A stretch of DNA of 64,000 bases from Cerasicoccus maritimus. GTDB lineage: Bacteria > Verrucomicrobiota > Verrucomicrobiia > Opitutales > Cerasicoccaceae. A program made the position numbers and the translations under genes. Under the pieces are notes generated by a model. It ran no database searches. It was not told the DNA's origin and worked only from the letters and a program-made list of their open reading frames with translations. The stretch covers positions 1 through 64,000 of the forward strand of contig JAVDPD010000022.1 of assembly GCA_031296935.1 (NCBI GenBank). The letters run 5' to 3'. Shown here piece by piece: positions 63,367-64,000 of this stretch; within the stretch, counting starts at the first letter, position 1, and every line of letters begins with the position of its first letter.

Positions 63367-64000
63367 ATGCGTTTACTTCTCATCCTCGGAATCTCCTCGA
63401 TCCTTACCTCATCACTTGCCGCGCAAGCGGTGCTGGAAGTGCGTTTGCTCAGCGAGAACATCACTGGTTTGTCGGATGGTGAGCGGATGTTCGACAGTGG
63501 CTTGAGCACGCCGATCCCCTGGCCGGACAGCAGCGGCAACGGCCGCGACGCTGCGGGGACGGACATCTTTACTTCACCTTTTTATGATGCAGCCGAAGTT
63601 GGTGTATTCGGCAATCAGCCCTTTGTGCGCGCCCAAAGTGGAGACTATCTCGTCGGCGCTACGCCAACGCTGGCGGACTGGGGTATGTCGAGCTTTGTCG
63701 TCGCGCAGATTGATCAGGCAGGCGCTGTTTTCTCCTTGGGCAATTCCGGGAGCTCGGTAGGCTACATCTTGCTCAGCGCGACCGCTGATGGCAATTTGAC
63801 GGTTGGTTGGCGCGGTACGAATTTCTCAATAAATTTCACGTCGTCAACCGGCCTGAATGTCTTCGGTGAGGAGCATTTGTTTGCCGTTGATTTCCGCGCC
63901 AAGGACGACATCGAAGTCTTCGTGGACGGCGTGTCAGTGCTCGTACACAACACCGCAACGTCGTCCAGCGTAGGCATTACGAGCATCGATCGCTACGGGA
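63367..64000 (+). CDS. secreted LamG/concanavalin-like protein, 3' end outside window
   Basis: An open frame starts at ATG 63367 with a clear signal peptide (MRLLLILGISSILTSSLAAQ) and stays open to the window edge (about 211 codons seen). The mature part begins AVLEVRLLSENITGLSDGER and contains DSSGNGRDAAGTD, SSFVVAQIDQAGAVFSLGNS, and HLFAVDFRAKDDIEVFVDGV, the pattern of a LamG/concanavalin A-like lectin domain (W-x-D-x-S-G-N-G-x-D-A start). Such domains bind glycans or occur in large secreted Verrucomicrobiota proteins. Divergent from the LacI regulator, which may control it. Confidence 0.75.
   Translation, partial: MRLLLILGISSILTSSLAAQAVLEVRLLSENITGLSDGERMFDSGLSTPIPWPDSSGNGRDAAGTDIFTSPFYDAAEVGVFGNQPFVRAQSGDYLVGATPTLADWGMSSFVVAQIDQAGAVFSLGNSGSSVGYILLSATADGNLTVGWRGTNFSINFTSSTGLNVFGEEHLFAVDFRAKDDIEVFVDGVSVLVHNTATSSSVGITSIDRYG

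Overview
The window is a moderately GC-rich bacterial chromosome segment of about 60 genes. The gene content points to a marine or polysaccharide-degrading member of the Verrucomicrobiota, most likely class Opitutae. Indicators are a Cys-type sulfatase next to a GH88 glucuronyl hydrolase cluster, secreted proteins with Asp-rich calcium-type C-terminal motifs, a long IspG with an inserted domain, a TonB receptor plus ExbB/ExbD, LPS-type glycosyltransferases (so Gram-negative), and spacers built from word-like inverted repeats. There is no rRNA gene, so the taxonomy is inference.

Layout. 0-3.5 kb: a sulfotransferase gene lies between an intact sigma-70 family gene and a detached copy of that gene's 3' end; ExoD follows. 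3.4-13.7 kb: a copper-type P1B ATPase with a very Cys/His-rich N-terminus, a TonB receptor divergent from an orphan LuxR-type response regulator, ArfB, a sialate O-acetylesterase-like protein, and a GspE/PilB ATPase fused to a cyclic-nucleotide-binding domain. 13.8-23.1 kb: carbohydrate locus. An IclR regulator and sulfatase on the + strand converge on a - strand cluster (XRE-cupin regulator, GH88, two TIM-barrel epimerases, Gfo/Idh dehydrogenase, SDR, KDPG aldolase). Together these look able to desulfate, split, oxidise or epimerise, and cleave uronate-containing sugars. A four-helix-bundle gene cassette bounded by inverted repeats has been inserted in this cluster.

23.1-35.8 kb: a striking 4 x 23-bp palindromic array, ExbD/ExbB, PgsA-PgpA, an LPS-type glycosyltransferase group (GT2, GT4, two divergent GT9), a thioredoxin-like protein, NadB, a YHYH protein, an unknown conserved-looking protein and dihydrofolate reductase. 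35.8-40.1 kb: an accessory region with a second (22-bp) palindromic array, a broken integrase, an AT-rich lipoprotein gene, an intact IS4-family element with an 11-bp target duplication, a Sel1-repeat gene and the 3' remnant of a group II intron.

40.1-64 kb: a fusion of PTS EIIA, a probable pyruvate-kinase-C-like domain and a diadenylate cyclase (c-di-AMP synthase) domain, an OprB-like porin, a MITE-like inverted repeat filling the gap to tmk, an isolated nuoA, a subtilase, IspG, a glycosyltransferase/sulfotransferase-like pair, three prepilin-like genes, a matrixin-like metalloprotease, MetK-AhcY, a DUF3095 protein, a HAD hydrolase, an EEP-family phosphodiesterase, a second MITE-like repeat, a LacI regulator with a palindromic operator at its start, and the start of a secreted LamG-like protein cut by the window edge.

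The items most worth follow-up are the EIIA-DAC fusion, the two short-period palindrome arrays, the sigma-gene 3'-end duplication flanking the sulfotransferase, and the repeat-bounded four-helix-bundle cassette. All calls are from reading sequence only; no database search was run.
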